40,966 nt of DNA, taken from positions 1-40,966 of the forward strand of contig CAZWVK010000007.1 of NCBI GenBank assembly GCA_964636785.1, written 5' to 3'. Position 1 is the stretch's first letter; each line of letters opens with the position of its first letter. The notes under the pieces are model-generated. The model was given only the letters and a program-made list of their open reading frames with translations, did no database searches and had not been told where the DNA came from. A program made the translations under genes and the position numbers. Origin of the DNA: UBA6776 sp964636785 (lineage in GTDB: Bacteria > Bdellovibrionota > Bdellovibrionia > Bdellovibrionales > UBA1609). This document shows positions 30,918 through 38,836 of the stretch, piece after piece.

Positions 30918-33440
30918 TCAATGATGGAGATTTCGCGTAATACACTCCGTGAGTGAGCGTCTGGAGACTGGTTTACAGATATAATCATCAAAACCACTTT
31001 CCAGACATTTTTCACGATCACCTTTCATTGCGTGTGCAGTGAGAGCCACAACAATGCCTTTGTAGCCGCTCTCGCGCAGCTCGCGCACCGCCTGAAAGCC
31101 ATCCATCTCTGGCATCTGAATGTCCATAAGAACTACATCGTAGTTTCGTTTTAAGGCTGTTTCCACACCTTCCCGACCATTCCCACATAGATCCACATCA
31201 ACGGCTGATTGATTAAGAAATGCTTTAATGAGGATCTGATTATCCTTGGAATCATCGACCACTAGGACGTGGGCATCAGGCATTGATGATGTTGAAGAAC
31301 TTCTTATTTCGTCGGACGGGATTTTTGAAGTCAAAGCGTCTGTGTCTAGCGAAGGTTGCTCAACCACATCCGTCTTTACACTCATACAGAATCGGCTTCC
31401 CATCTGCGGAGAGCTTTCCTCAAGTGTAACATCCCCACCCATCAGATTAGCCATCTTCTTAGAAAGGAATAATCCTAAGCCCGTCCCACCGAAGATACGT
31501 GTGGTCGACTCATCAGCTTGAGCAAAGGGTTGGAATAAGCGTTGGGCTTGATCGGGTGAAATACCTACACCGGTATCGGTGATAGTAAAAATCAAATGGC
31601 CCTCACTTGCTGATTCTCTTCCCCGTTTAAATCTGACACTCAAACCCACCATTCCTTCATCCGTAAACTTGATCGCATTGCTTATGAGGTTAATAAGAAT
31701 CTGACGAATTCGCAGAGGGTCACCTAAATATCTTTCCGGCAGATCATTGGGACAGCTAAATTTAAACTCTAGATTTTTCTCAAGAGCTTTCACTCGAAAT
31801 AAACACATGATCTCATCGAGCAATTTAGGCAGTGAGTATTCAATTCTCTCAATTGTCACTTTGTCGGATTCAACCTTTGATAGATCTAAAATTTCATCCA
31901 CAATTCTCAAAAGTTGCTCCCCATTTCGAATAATTGTGGCCATATAATCCTTTTGTTGCTCATTGAGATTTCCATTCTCATTTACAAGCTCGGCAAACCC
32001 CAGAATCGCACCAAGCGGTGTGCGGACTTCATGGCTAATATTGGCCAGAAATGAGCTTTTTGCACGGCTAGCCTGGTTGGCTTGATGAAAAAGGCGCGAA
32101 TTCTGTAAGGCAAATGAAGCTCTACGAGCCAGGTCTTCACAAAGCGAAAGATTGATTTCACCATTCTTAACCTTCTCTGACTGAGCAACTAGCGTAATTG
32201 CGCCGAACGCAGAGCCGTAATAAATCAATGGGACAATTATGAGTGATCTTTCCGCCAACACCTCAGCTTCATCTTTAATTTCAAAACTCTCAATAACAGC
32301 ATCAAGCATCTCAGGGCTCACATTCGGATATTGTTTAGACTGAGCATGCTTCAAAACAGACCAAATCCCTTCTTCGACGTCTACACCCGAATTCAGTTCG
32401 CCCTTCCGGAATCGGGCTGAATAATATTTGCCGGATCTTGTAATGATCTGACGCTCGACATTTTCAAGACTCTCATCGAGAAGATCTACAACACAGATTT
32501 CAAACAATTCTTCAGTGCAAACCCGTCCGAAGCCTTCTATCATAAATTTTGTGTCTAAAGATTCATTCAAGGTTTCCGATGCTTTGGCCAAAAATTTTAG
32601 TCGTGACGAATTCTTCTCGGCCTCGCTCTGACGAGCCTGAGCAAGAACCACTTCCAGCCGGTTCTTTTCCATCTCTCTTCTTTTAGTGATATCTTCAGAA
32701 ATTCCTAGAAGGTACTGAGGTCGTCCAGCTTGATCAGAAATTGGAATCTTCGTAGTCTGAAGGTACTTAATGCCCTCGCTCGTCAAGATGGGCTCTTCCA
32801 TAATCTCAACCTTTTGTCCACCCTTAATGACGTCCCGGTCTGTTTTGATAAAATACTTCGCTTGCTCTTCTTCGAAGAAATCAAGATCAGTTTTGCCGAC
32901 AATATCTTGAGATTTTATTCCAATCATTTCTTCTCCCGCTCGGTTAAGACGAACAAATTTCAAGTCTCTGGCGTCCTTAACAAAAATCATATTGGGAATG
33001 TTCTGAATGATGGTATCTAAAAAAAGTTGTGATTCTTTGAGCTTTCTATGTGCAGTGTTTTGCTGATTGAAGCGAACCAAATTAAGGTGAACGAACTCTT
33101 CAAGTTTGCAGTTCGCTTCATAAATTTTTGATCGAGCATGCGACTGAGATTTATCGAAGATGAAAACCAAATCAGAAGTGCTATTGAATGGCACCTGAAC
33201 TCTATGGAGTTGTTTGTTAAATTCCCTGTCTGCGAATAAGGCCTCAAACCTCTCAGACCTCTCCTGGATTTCACCTTCAAAAGTCACCCGACCAATTTCT
33301 ACCCCGGGCAAATGGTCAATTAGAAAGCTAAGATCTTGAGCTTCGCTATAGACGAGATGTCTCACCAAGACTCTGCATAGCGACGAAAAAACAGCAAGCT
33401 GCGAGTTCAGAGCTGACCTTCCTTTCAAGAATGTGTTCAC
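30918..33440 (-). CDS. Hybrid sensor histidine kinase (PAS-GAF-HisKA-HATPase-REC)
   Basis: An 840-residue cytoplasmic hybrid kinase. An N-terminal region of unknown fold (1-135) is followed by PAS (about 138-258, NMIFVKDARDLKFVRLN), GAF (about 285-450), and HisKA with His470 in FLANISHEVRTPLGAIL. HATPase spans about 570-690 (NLISNAIKFTD, DTGVGIS, GGTGLGL). The receiver (723-838) has Asp729 and Asp730, phosphoacceptor Asp773 in LMDIQMPEMDG, Thr801 and Lys823. It has no output or Hpt domain, so an external Hpt is required for relay; the orphan Hpt at 21244-21546 is a candidate. No transmembrane helix suggests an internal signal. The 344 bases upstream carry two palindromes. Confidence 0.95.
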   Translation of the reverse strand: MNTFLKGRSALNSQLAVFSSLCRVLVRHLVYSEAQDLSFLIDHLPGVEIGRVTFEGEIQERSERFEALFADREFNKQLHRVQVPFNSTSDLVFIFDKSQSHARSKIYEANCKLEEFVHLNLVRFNQQNTAHRKLKESQLFLDTIIQNIPNMIFVKDARDLKFVRLNRAGEEMIGIKSQDIVGKTDLDFFEEEQAKYFIKTDRDVIKGGQKVEIMEEPILTSEGIKYLQTTKIPISDQAGRPQYLLGISEDITKRREMEKNRLEVVLAQARQSEAEKNSSRLKFLAKASETLNESLDTKFMIEGFGRVCTEELFEICVVDLLDESLENVERQIITRSGKYYSARFRKGELNSGVDVEEGIWSVLKHAQSKQYPNVSPEMLDAVIESFEIKDEAEVLAERSLIIVPLIYYGSAFGAITLVAQSEKVKNGEINLSLCEDLARRASFALQNSRLFHQANQASRAKSSFLANISHEVRTPLGAILGFAELVNENGNLNEQQKDYMATIIRNGEQLLRIVDEILDLSKVESDKVTIERIEYSLPKLLDEIMCLFRVKALEKNLEFKFSCPNDLPERYLGDPLRIRQILINLISNAIKFTDEGMVGLSVRFKRGRESASEGHLIFTITDTGVGISPDQAQRLFQPFAQADESTTRIFGGTGLGLFLSKKMANLMGGDVTLEESSPQMGSRFCMSVKTDVVEQPSLDTDALTSKIPSDEIRSSSTSSMPDAHVLVVDDSKDNQILIKAFLNQSAVDVDLCGNGREGVETALKRNYDVVLMDIQMPEMDGFQAVRELRESGYKGIVVALTAHAMKGDREKCLESGFDDYICKPVSRRSLTECITRNLHH

Positions 33441-33461
33441 TGATTGAGCGATTGCAAAAAA

Positions 33462-33476
33462 ATTGTCAATGACAAT
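33462..33476. repeat. ATTGTCA-A-TGACAAT palindrome near the hybrid kinase start
   Basis: A perfect 7-bp inverted repeat around one central base, 22 bases upstream of the hybrid kinase start codon. The size and position suit a dimeric repressor site, but no regulator is identified. Confidence 0.45.
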
Positions 33477-33784
33477 GCTATAAGGAGGGCGTGACCTAAA
33501 TTAATTTTGTTGGATTTTCATTCTCTTCAGGGCAAAGAATTCAAGTGAAAGGACATTTCTTGAATTGAACTTGATGGCTTTTGGACTGGAACTTGTCGTT
33601 TAGACCCTTTTTGGAAGTCTCTTTCGGATAAAATGTTTAAATATCTACATAAATAGGCATTCCCAGTGGCTCAAAACTTTAGAAATTATAAAAAGCGAAA
33701 TTATTACAGCCCCCTACCAGCCAAGAAGACTTGTCTCGTTAACGAGAGTGACGTAGGTTAATCCCATTTCTTAAAGGAGTTAAA
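33477..33784. promoter_or_regulatory. Gene-free region before the small lipoprotein
   Basis: About 300 bases of AT-rich DNA between divergent genes without a supported gene. It includes the perfect 14-bp palindrome TCTCGTTAACGAGA at 33734-33747, 37 bases before the lipoprotein start, and then AAAGGAG at 33773-33779. The palindrome could be an operator or a leader hairpin. A promoter is expected here, but I cannot place -35 and -10 elements with confidence. Confidence 0.4.
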
Positions 33785-33943
33785 ATGAAATTCTTTAAAG
33801 CCTTCTTACTATTCATGGCGATTTCGGGCACAGCTTTGTCTATGTCTGCCTGTCGTGAGTCAGACACCGAAAATGCTGTTGAGGATGCCGGCGAATCCGT
33901 TGAAGAGTCTGTTGACGACGCTGTTGAAGATGCAGCTGAATAG
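33785..33943 (+). CDS. Very small acidic lipoprotein
   Basis: A 52-residue product. The first 22 residues are a signal peptide (MKFFKAFLLFMAISGTALSM and SA) ending in a lipobox-like M-S-A-C, with Cys23 as the lipid-modified residue. The mature peptide of 30 residues is strongly acidic with short repeats of the form V-E/D-D/E-A/S (AVEDAGESVEESVDDAVEDA). AAAGGAG lies five bases upstream of the ATG, and a double terminator follows, so it is a self-contained gene. Its size recalls entericidin-like lipoproteins, but the sequence is not clearly one of them. The -3 Met in the lipobox is less usual than Leu. Confidence 0.72.
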   Translation: MKFFKAFLLFMAISGTALSMSACRESDTENAVEDAGESVEESVDDAVEDAAE

Positions 33944-33956
33944 AACAGTAAAATAG

Positions 33957-34005
33957 AAAATTCATTTATGAATTTTTTAAAAAGGGCCGCTGAGGCCTTT
34001 TTTTT
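33957..34005. terminator. Tandem, partly bidirectional terminators
   Basis: Two hairpins follow the lipoprotein gene. The first is AAAATTCAT-tt-ATGAATTTT at 33957-33976 with a T run. The second is GGCC-GCTGA-GGCC within flanking A and T runs at about 33979-34005. The A-rich left and T-rich right flanks let the second serve both the lipoprotein gene and the convergent gene that ends at 34007. Confidence 0.78.
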
Positions 34006-34006
34006 A

Positions 34007-34513
34007 TTAATGAAGATCAATGCGCCCGTGACGACCAAGATTGGGCTGGTGATCAGAAAGCGACGCCCGCATCATTTCAAAAAGTCGAGTCATACGGCTT
34101 TGATCCGAGTCCCAATATTCAGCCTCGTTCACCTGAACCTGGATCAAGCAGAGGTTTGGGTCCTCAACACCTTCTTTAAAAAATGCCTTTAATGCCGGAA
34201 CCCAGTGTTCTCGAAGTTTTGAAGGATTCCTTGAAACCACAGCATGACCGTAAACACTCACAAAGTTCATTTGATTTTCGTCACTATATGTCACAACCAC
34301 GTTGGGATTATTGATGATTTCATCGATTTTCTCGCTCGTCAGTTGCGAGAAGAAGAATAGCTGTCCCTCGAACTTATCTTGAGCCATCATCATAGGACGG
34401 GAATGTAGGCGATTCCCAAGTCCCAGTGAGGTCAGCATTCCGACTTTCGACTTGCGTATCTTATGCCATAAGACTTCCATCTCAGACTGAAAGCTCTCTT
34501 TGGTCGAACTCAT
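34007..34513 (-). CDS. Pyridoxamine 5'-phosphate oxidase-like general stress protein (GSP26 type)
   Basis: A 168-residue split-barrel flavin-binding protein. Features of the general stress protein 26 subgroup are VGMLTSLGLGNRLHSRPMM near the start, the GQLFFFSQLTSEKIDEI strand-helix, NPNVVVTYSDENQMNFVSVYG (in parts), and VNEAEYWD. It likely binds FMN, FAD or F420-like cofactors; enzymatic activity is uncertain. A strong GAGGGAGG site precedes the start. It lies beside the small lipoprotein and within the stress-related block. Confidence 0.88.
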   Translation of the reverse strand: MSSTKESFQSEMEVLWHKIRKSKVGMLTSLGLGNRLHSRPMMMAQDKFEGQLFFFSQLTSEKIDEIINNPNVVVTYSDENQMNFVSVYGHAVVSRNPSKLREHWVPALKAFFKEGVEDPNLCLIQVQVNEAEYWDSDQSRMTRLFEMMRASLSDHQPNLGRHGRIDLH

Positions 34514-34625
34514 AGATCCTCCCTCTTTTTGAGACCTCAGAATGCCCCGTTAAACACTTCAAATCTTTTCATATTTTGCTAAGTAATGTGTATACATTTG
34601 CAAATCTCTTCTGGAAGGACAGTAG

Positions 34626-35279
34626 ATGACCAGGTTTCAAAAACAAGCCATCTCATTTATTGAGAAAAAAGGAATACTGGTGGTTTTTCCGATTAAAGGG
34701 AAGACAGGCATCCCCTCTCTTTGGCACGAATTTTACCCTCGGGTTCAGATGAAATGGGAGTGGAATGAGGACAGTGATGATCGCATTTCGAAGATCTGGA
34801 TTCTAATGAAAGAGCTTTCTGAAATGAGAGAGGTTGTCTATGCCAAATGGTATCAGGGACGAGCGACCTTCTTTTCAAGAGATGTCTTCACTGCCATGCT
34901 CGCATTGATCAATCAGCATGAAGAGGCTTTTACTTCGGAGCCTCCTGAGGCCGAGCTTCTCAAAGAAACATTGGATGAGGATTCACCGCTCTCAACAAAA
35001 ACCTTAAAAAAGTTAACAGACCTTCAGGGTCGAGATAATTCTGGGAGATACAGTCGCGGTCTCAATTGGCTGTTTTCCCGTCTCCAGATCGTGGGGTTTG
35101 GCGAAGCCGACGATGGAGCTTTTCCTTCCCTGGTCGTAGGCTCAACCTCACTGATATATGAAGACCTGTGGAGAGATTCTCAGAATCTTTCTCATGATGA
35201 AGCCACTGAGGTCGTCAATCAGTACCTTCCGGAGAGAACACCTTTTCGCAAATTCTTTAATAAAATTTTAAATACCTAG
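34626..35279 (+). CDS. AlkZ-related (winged-helix) protein
   Basis: A 217-residue protein. FPIKGKTGIPSLWHEFYP, the MKWEWNEDSDDRISKIW region and VVYAKWYQGRATFFSRDVF resemble a group called AlkZ-related, distant from the AlkZ/YcaQ DNA glycosylases that unhook interstrand cross-links. The mid-part (LSTKTLKKLTDLQGRDNSGRYSRGLNWL in parts) looks like a winged helix. Key catalytic residues cannot be confirmed, so a repair role is tentative. GGAAGGA precedes the start. There is no signal peptide. Confidence 0.55.
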   Translation: MTRFQKQAISFIEKKGILVVFPIKGKTGIPSLWHEFYPRVQMKWEWNEDSDDRISKIWILMKELSEMREVVYAKWYQGRATFFSRDVFTAMLALINQHEEAFTSEPPEAELLKETLDEDSPLSTKTLKKLTDLQGRDNSGRYSRGLNWLFSRLQIVGFGEADDGAFPSLVVGSTSLIYEDLWRDSQNLSHDEATEVVNQYLPERTPFRKFFNKILNT

Positions 35280-35349
35280 ATAGCTCCTCGACTAAGCTCA
35301 GAATTTTAGTTACTTCGTGAGGATGATTTTTTCCATTGCAACTCGGTCA

Positions 35350-35691
35350 TCAAGAGAGTTTATTTAATTTAATTCGATTCTCAACATCTTTTACACCAAA
35401 AACCTCTTCGGCGATTTCCTCAATACTATATTTCATCCACTTTGTGTTCACACTCCCTCTCAAAAACACAGTCCGATCCCGAACTTCCACTTCGACGTCG
35501 GAAGCATCAATGTAAGGATTTTCCATGAGTTGCTCAGAAAGGTCCTCTTCAATTCTTTGGTCCGAACGCTGATAACCTTTTGGGCCCCGACCACGATAGG
35601 TCGGACCAGGCATTGGCTCACCACCCATGAAATCACCAGTTTCTCCGTAGGATTTATCTATAAAGCTCTTTCTTATAAAAGATCTACCCAT
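35350..35691 (-). CDS. BON-domain protein (first of two)
   Basis: A 113-residue protein. Residues 1-40 are polar and Gly-rich, possibly disordered (GGEPMPGPTYRGRGPKGYQ). Residues 43-112 are a BON domain: RIEEDLSEQL, then IDASDVEVEVRDRTVFLRGSV (in parts), and AEEVFGVKDVENRIKL. BON domains bind phospholipid or bridge membrane and protein. No signal peptide is seen, which is unusual for OsmY-like proteins but found in cytoplasmic stress homologs. AAAGGGGA precedes the start. A second BON protein lies at 36988-37311 with a similar layout. Confidence 0.87.
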   Translation of the reverse strand: MGRSFIRKSFIDKSYGETGDFMGGEPMPGPTYRGRGPKGYQRSDQRIEEDLSEQLMENPYIDASDVEVEVRDRTVFLRGSVNTKWMKYSIEEIAEEVFGVKDVENRIKLNKLS

Positions 35692-35803
35692 TCTAAAATC
35701 CCCTTTGTCTTGAAACTGCTTTCAGCTCCACGCAATCAGATTATTCGTAGAACCGCAAACGGGTAATGACGAAAGAATCAGGAAAGTATTAAGAAAATTA
35801 AAA

Positions 35804-36271
35804 TTAAAGGAGAAGGCTTAAGACATAGGCCAACAAAATAATGGGAGATATGAGTAAAAGAATCAACGCCAGAATAACGGTCACTAAAAACAAAGCACTG
35901 TAACGTTTTGATTTTATCGGGTTATTCAGTCCGCGCTCTAGTAGGCGGACGTTTCGATTATGAGCCTTATAGAATGCATCGAAAACATCACCCAACACTG
36001 GAACTGAACCTAAAAGATAATCGACACCCAAGTTAAATATCATTCGCCACACGACCCATTTTGAAAGCCGGTATTTTATTGCTAGTGAAATGGGATACAT
36101 TCCAAAAGCCGAAGAGAGAAAATCTCCCAGTCCGGGAATCAGTCCCAATAGTGGATCCAAACCAAAATGAAAGCCGGTTCCTGGAAATCGGATCGACGAA
36201 TCCATAAAGCTCGCTAAACTCCTTGCACGATTCAGATCGATTTGCTTTTCCAACGCGCTTTCTTTGCTCAT
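35804..36271 (-). CDS. DUF4112 membrane protein
   Basis: A 155-residue DUF4112 protein. The family signature FHFGLDPLLGLIPGLGDF is near residues 35-52, followed by a repeat-like second half (GVDYLLGSVPVLGDVFDAFYKAHNRN). A C-terminal hydrophobic helix (LFLVTVILALILLLISPII) anchors it in the inner membrane. Function is unknown. The ribosome binding site is weak (GAGTAG). It is divergent from pcm with 87 bases between. Confidence 0.88.
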   Translation of the reverse strand: MSKESALEKQIDLNRARSLASFMDSSIRFPGTGFHFGLDPLLGLIPGLGDFLSSAFGMYPISLAIKYRLSKWVVWRMIFNLGVDYLLGSVPVLGDVFDAFYKAHNRNVRLLERGLNNPIKSKRYSALFLVTVILALILLLISPIILLAYVLSLLL

Positions 36272-36358
36272 GGGACTACTCTACCCAAGTCGTTCATTGT
36301 GGTCAAAATTCGATGGAAGAATATGGTAGGTTTTAGCTAGAAAGGATGGAACTTTTCT

Positions 36359-36991
36359 ATGCATTCCGTGAATAAAGAAAATCTAATAGCTGAACTAAAG
36401 TTCCAAGGGATCAATGATCAGAGAATCTTGCACGCGATTAATCAAGTGGATCGAAGTCAGTTTGTTCCGGATATTTCAAAAGGAATTGCTTATCTCAATA
36501 GGCCCCTTTCCATTGGTGAAGAGCAAACCATTTCGCAGCCCTATATTGTGGCGCTGAGCATGGAACTGCTCGACTTGGATCCGTGCGATCGTGTTTTAGA
36601 AATAGGAACTGGATCTGGATACCAGGCGGCGATCCTTTCTCATCTGTGCAAAACGGTATATTCCATTGAAATCATCCCAGGACTCTATGAAAAAAGTCGC
36701 AATCTTCTGAATGAGCTCGGGTACAAGAATGTGCATGTTCGCTTTGGAGATGGCATTGAAGGATGGCCTGAAGAGGCGCCATTTGACAAAATCGTACTTG
36801 CTGCAGCTGCACCACTTCATCCAGAAAAGCTATTTGAACAGCTGAAAATGGACGGAATCATGGTCGCTCCCGTTGGAGAAGATCGACAAAGTCTGATTCG
36901 TTACACCAAAACTATAGACGGAATCAAGAGCGAAAACATCGCGCGGGTTCTCTTTGTACCAATGACTGGAGCGATAAGAGAAAACCTCTAA
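36359..36991 (+). CDS. pcm: Protein-L-isoaspartate O-methyltransferase
   Basis: A 210-residue repair methyltransferase that uses S-adenosylmethionine to repair isoaspartyl residues in ageing proteins. The SAM motif VLEIGTGSGYQAAIL is at 79-93, and the substrate-loop EEQTISQPYIVALSMELL is just before it. Post-motif II and III (FDKIVLAAAAPLHPEKLFEQL in parts, and GIMVAPVG) match the family. In the usual A-x-A-P motif it has AAAAPLHPE. AAAGGA lies 12 bases upstream of the ATG. Its stop overlaps the convergent BON gene by four bases. Confidence 0.96.
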   Translation: MHSVNKENLIAELKFQGINDQRILHAINQVDRSQFVPDISKGIAYLNRPLSIGEEQTISQPYIVALSMELLDLDPCDRVLEIGTGSGYQAAILSHLCKTVYSIEIIPGLYEKSRNLLNELGYKNVHVRFGDGIEGWPEEAPFDKIVLAAAAPLHPEKLFEQLKMDGIMVAPVGEDRQSLIRYTKTIDGIKSENIARVLFVPMTGAIRENL

Positions 36992-37311
36992 TGCCCAGAT
37001 ATAAGGGCGGATTCAACTTCAATATTATTGTTAACGCTCTTTACACCAAGGATTCGCTCGGTCTTCCCTTCGATTTGAAGCTTGATCCAATAATCGTCCA
37101 CTGTTCCATTGAGAGTGACTTCACCGTCGCGGACTTTAACTTCAATTCTATTCTCATCGACGTATGAATCATTTGCGAGAGTTTCGATCACTTTGCGCTT
37201 GACGATAAAATCACTATTACCCTCTTCGCCTTCCTGCCAAGGAACCTGAAATCCACCTTTTCGAGGAATTATAAAGTTATCTCTATTGTCTTCAACACGG
37301 GAAGCACTCAT
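36988..37311 (-). CDS. BON-domain protein (second of two)
   Basis: A 107-residue protein. The start at 37311 (MSASRVEDN) has AAAGGA; an ATG further upstream has no such site. A polar N-terminus (RKGGFQVPWQEGEEGNSD) is followed by a BON domain (35-103) with VKRKVIETLANDSYVDENRIEVKVRDGEVTLNG (in parts) and RILGVKSVNNNIEVE. It resembles the 35350-35691 product in layout, both without a signal peptide. The two BON genes flank DUF4112 and pcm. The preceding 114 bases hold no gene. Confidence 0.86.
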   Translation of the reverse strand: MSASRVEDNRDNFIIPRKGGFQVPWQEGEEGNSDFIVKRKVIETLANDSYVDENRIEVKVRDGEVTLNGTVDDYWIKLQIEGKTERILGVKSVNNNIEVESALISGH

Positions 37312-37425
37312 TTTTTCTGTCCTTTCGTTTAATCCATTAGACTCAGACATGAAAGACGTTACCAAATCCTAAAAAAACAGATTGATGGCCGAGTGAAGCT
37401 CTTGTGCACAATTCTTCACAAGTGT

Positions 37426-38259
37426 TCAAATCAAATGAATGCGATCTTTATGGTCTGGTAATTGCTTGTTAATTAACTCTTGAACTTCTTTTTTTGAGTG
37501 TCGCGCAGAAAGGTGAATCCAGATTATATTTTTACTCTTAATTTCAGCTATTCTGGGCCAGATTTCCTGAAAGTGGATATGACCCCACTTGCGCGCAGAT
37601 TCGACGCCCCGCTTTTCATCAATATAGGTCACTTCCATTATTAAAGTTTCGGCGTTCTTCACCTGAGGAGAAAGATCCAGAAACTCAATTTGAGTATCCC
37701 CGGTAAAACTCACTTTGGGATGAAAGATCTCCTCCTCAATCATGACTCCCTTTTCCTTGAGGTCTAGAATTTCTAAACGGGAAAGCCCTTGAAACTTTTT
37801 ATTTAGACGCTTGGATCTTTGATAAATCGTATATCCCTGACTTTTCACACGATGTAGGGTTTCAAAAGGCTCAAGAAAAAGAGATCCCGTTAGAAGCTTG
37901 CGCTGACCAGGCATGATTTCTTTAAAGAGGTAATCATAGGTATGACCTTCCATTTCAGACCAAAGATTCATTATTTTTTCCATATACCCGGCCATCCCTG
38001 ACGGAAAATAAAAAACAGGTGGTTTATGAGACTGCATTGCTTTTTGAGAGATCAGATAAGGAATTCCAGACGCATGATCCTGATGCATATGACTGATCAA
38101 AAAATGTTTCATGGAAAACGCAAAAGGAAGACCCTGCGCCACATCCAGACAGATTTTCCACTGAGGAATCGTCAAACATGTTCCAATTCCAGCCGTAGAA
38201 ACTCCTGAAATAGAATAATCACCAAGAGAAATCGTATGAGGTTGAACCGTATTCTTCAT
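37426..38259 (-). CDS. Metallo-beta-lactamase-fold hydrolase, RNase Z-like
   Basis: A 277-residue metallo-hydrolase. The metal motif HMHQDH is at 57-62, a GDT segment at VSFTGDTQIEF, and the last ligand is probably in IHLSARHS, as in RNase Z. It lacks a clear tRNase exosite. Substrate is unknown; it might be RNA, a nucleotide or a small ester. It starts nine bases after the peroxidase stop with a weak ribosome binding site, suggesting cotranscription with 38837-39295 and the peroxidase gene. Confidence 0.88.
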   Translation of the reverse strand: MKNTVQPHTISLGDYSISGVSTAGIGTCLTIPQWKICLDVAQGLPFAFSMKHFLISHMHQDHASGIPYLISQKAMQSHKPPVFYFPSGMAGYMEKIMNLWSEMEGHTYDYLFKEIMPGQRKLLTGSLFLEPFETLHRVKSQGYTIYQRSKRLNKKFQGLSRLEILDLKEKGVMIEEEIFHPKVSFTGDTQIEFLDLSPQVKNAETLIMEVTYIDEKRGVESARKWGHIHFQEIWPRIAEIKSKNIIWIHLSARHSKKEVQELINKQLPDHKDRIHLI

Positions 38260-38268
38260 ACGAGAAGC

Positions 38269-38820
38269 TTAACGGGCTAGCTCCTCTTGAATGGATTTGG
38301 TGATCATTTCGTCTTCCGGTTTTATATCCGGCGCAAATCGATCAACGACTTTGCCCTCACGGTTGATAAGAAACTTTTCGAAGTTCCAGAGAATATCTTC
38401 TTTCGCTCCCCTATCAATCCCATGCTTTTTTAGTTTTTCCTCAAAGGCAGACCCTTCCTTTTGCCGTGCCTCTGGCTTTTGTGAGGTCAGAAACTTATAA
38501 AGGGGATGCTGACCTTCGCCTTTGACTTTGATTTTTTCAAACATTGGAAATTTAATCCCAAACTTGGTTTGGCAAAACTCCTGAATTTCAGCATTGCTGC
38601 CAGGTTCCTGTGCGCCAAACTCATTGGCCGGAAATCCTAAGACCTCTAGCCCGTCTTCTCTGTATTTTTCATATAATTTCTCTAAGCCTTCATATTGAGG
38701 AGTCAGACCACACTCAGATGCAACATTGACCACCAGGAGAACTTTCCCTTTAAAATCGCCCAAAGACATTTCCTCTCCATTGATCTTTTTCATATCGAAG
38801 GAATAAATCGAGTTTTCCAT
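38269..38820 (-). CDS. btuE: Glutathione peroxidase, BtuE type
   Basis: A 183-residue thiol peroxidase that reduces hydroperoxides, probably with thioredoxin as donor. Peroxidatic Cys37 is in NVASECGLTPQY, Gln71 in FPANEFGAQEPGS, and Trp145 and Asn146 in DILWNFEKFL, the catalytic tetrad. The extra segment before the WNF motif (EGSAFEEKLKKHGIDRGAKE) and the total length match E. coli BtuE. AAGGGG precedes the start. There is no signal peptide. It is the middle gene of a probable operon with an exported protein upstream and an RNase Z-like hydrolase downstream. Confidence 0.95.
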   Translation of the reverse strand: MENSIYSFDMKKINGEEMSLGDFKGKVLLVVNVASECGLTPQYEGLEKLYEKYREDGLEVLGFPANEFGAQEPGSNAEIQEFCQTKFGIKFPMFEKIKVKGEGQHPLYKFLTSQKPEARQKEGSAFEEKLKKHGIDRGAKEDILWNFEKFLINREGKVVDRFAPDIKPEDEMITKSIQEELAR

Positions 38821-38836
38821 ATATACCCCTTGTGTT

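Noticed and set aside
33739..34038. A Ser/Thr-rich 99-codon minus-strand frame
   Set aside because: It is the antisense of the acidic lipoprotein gene and its terminators.
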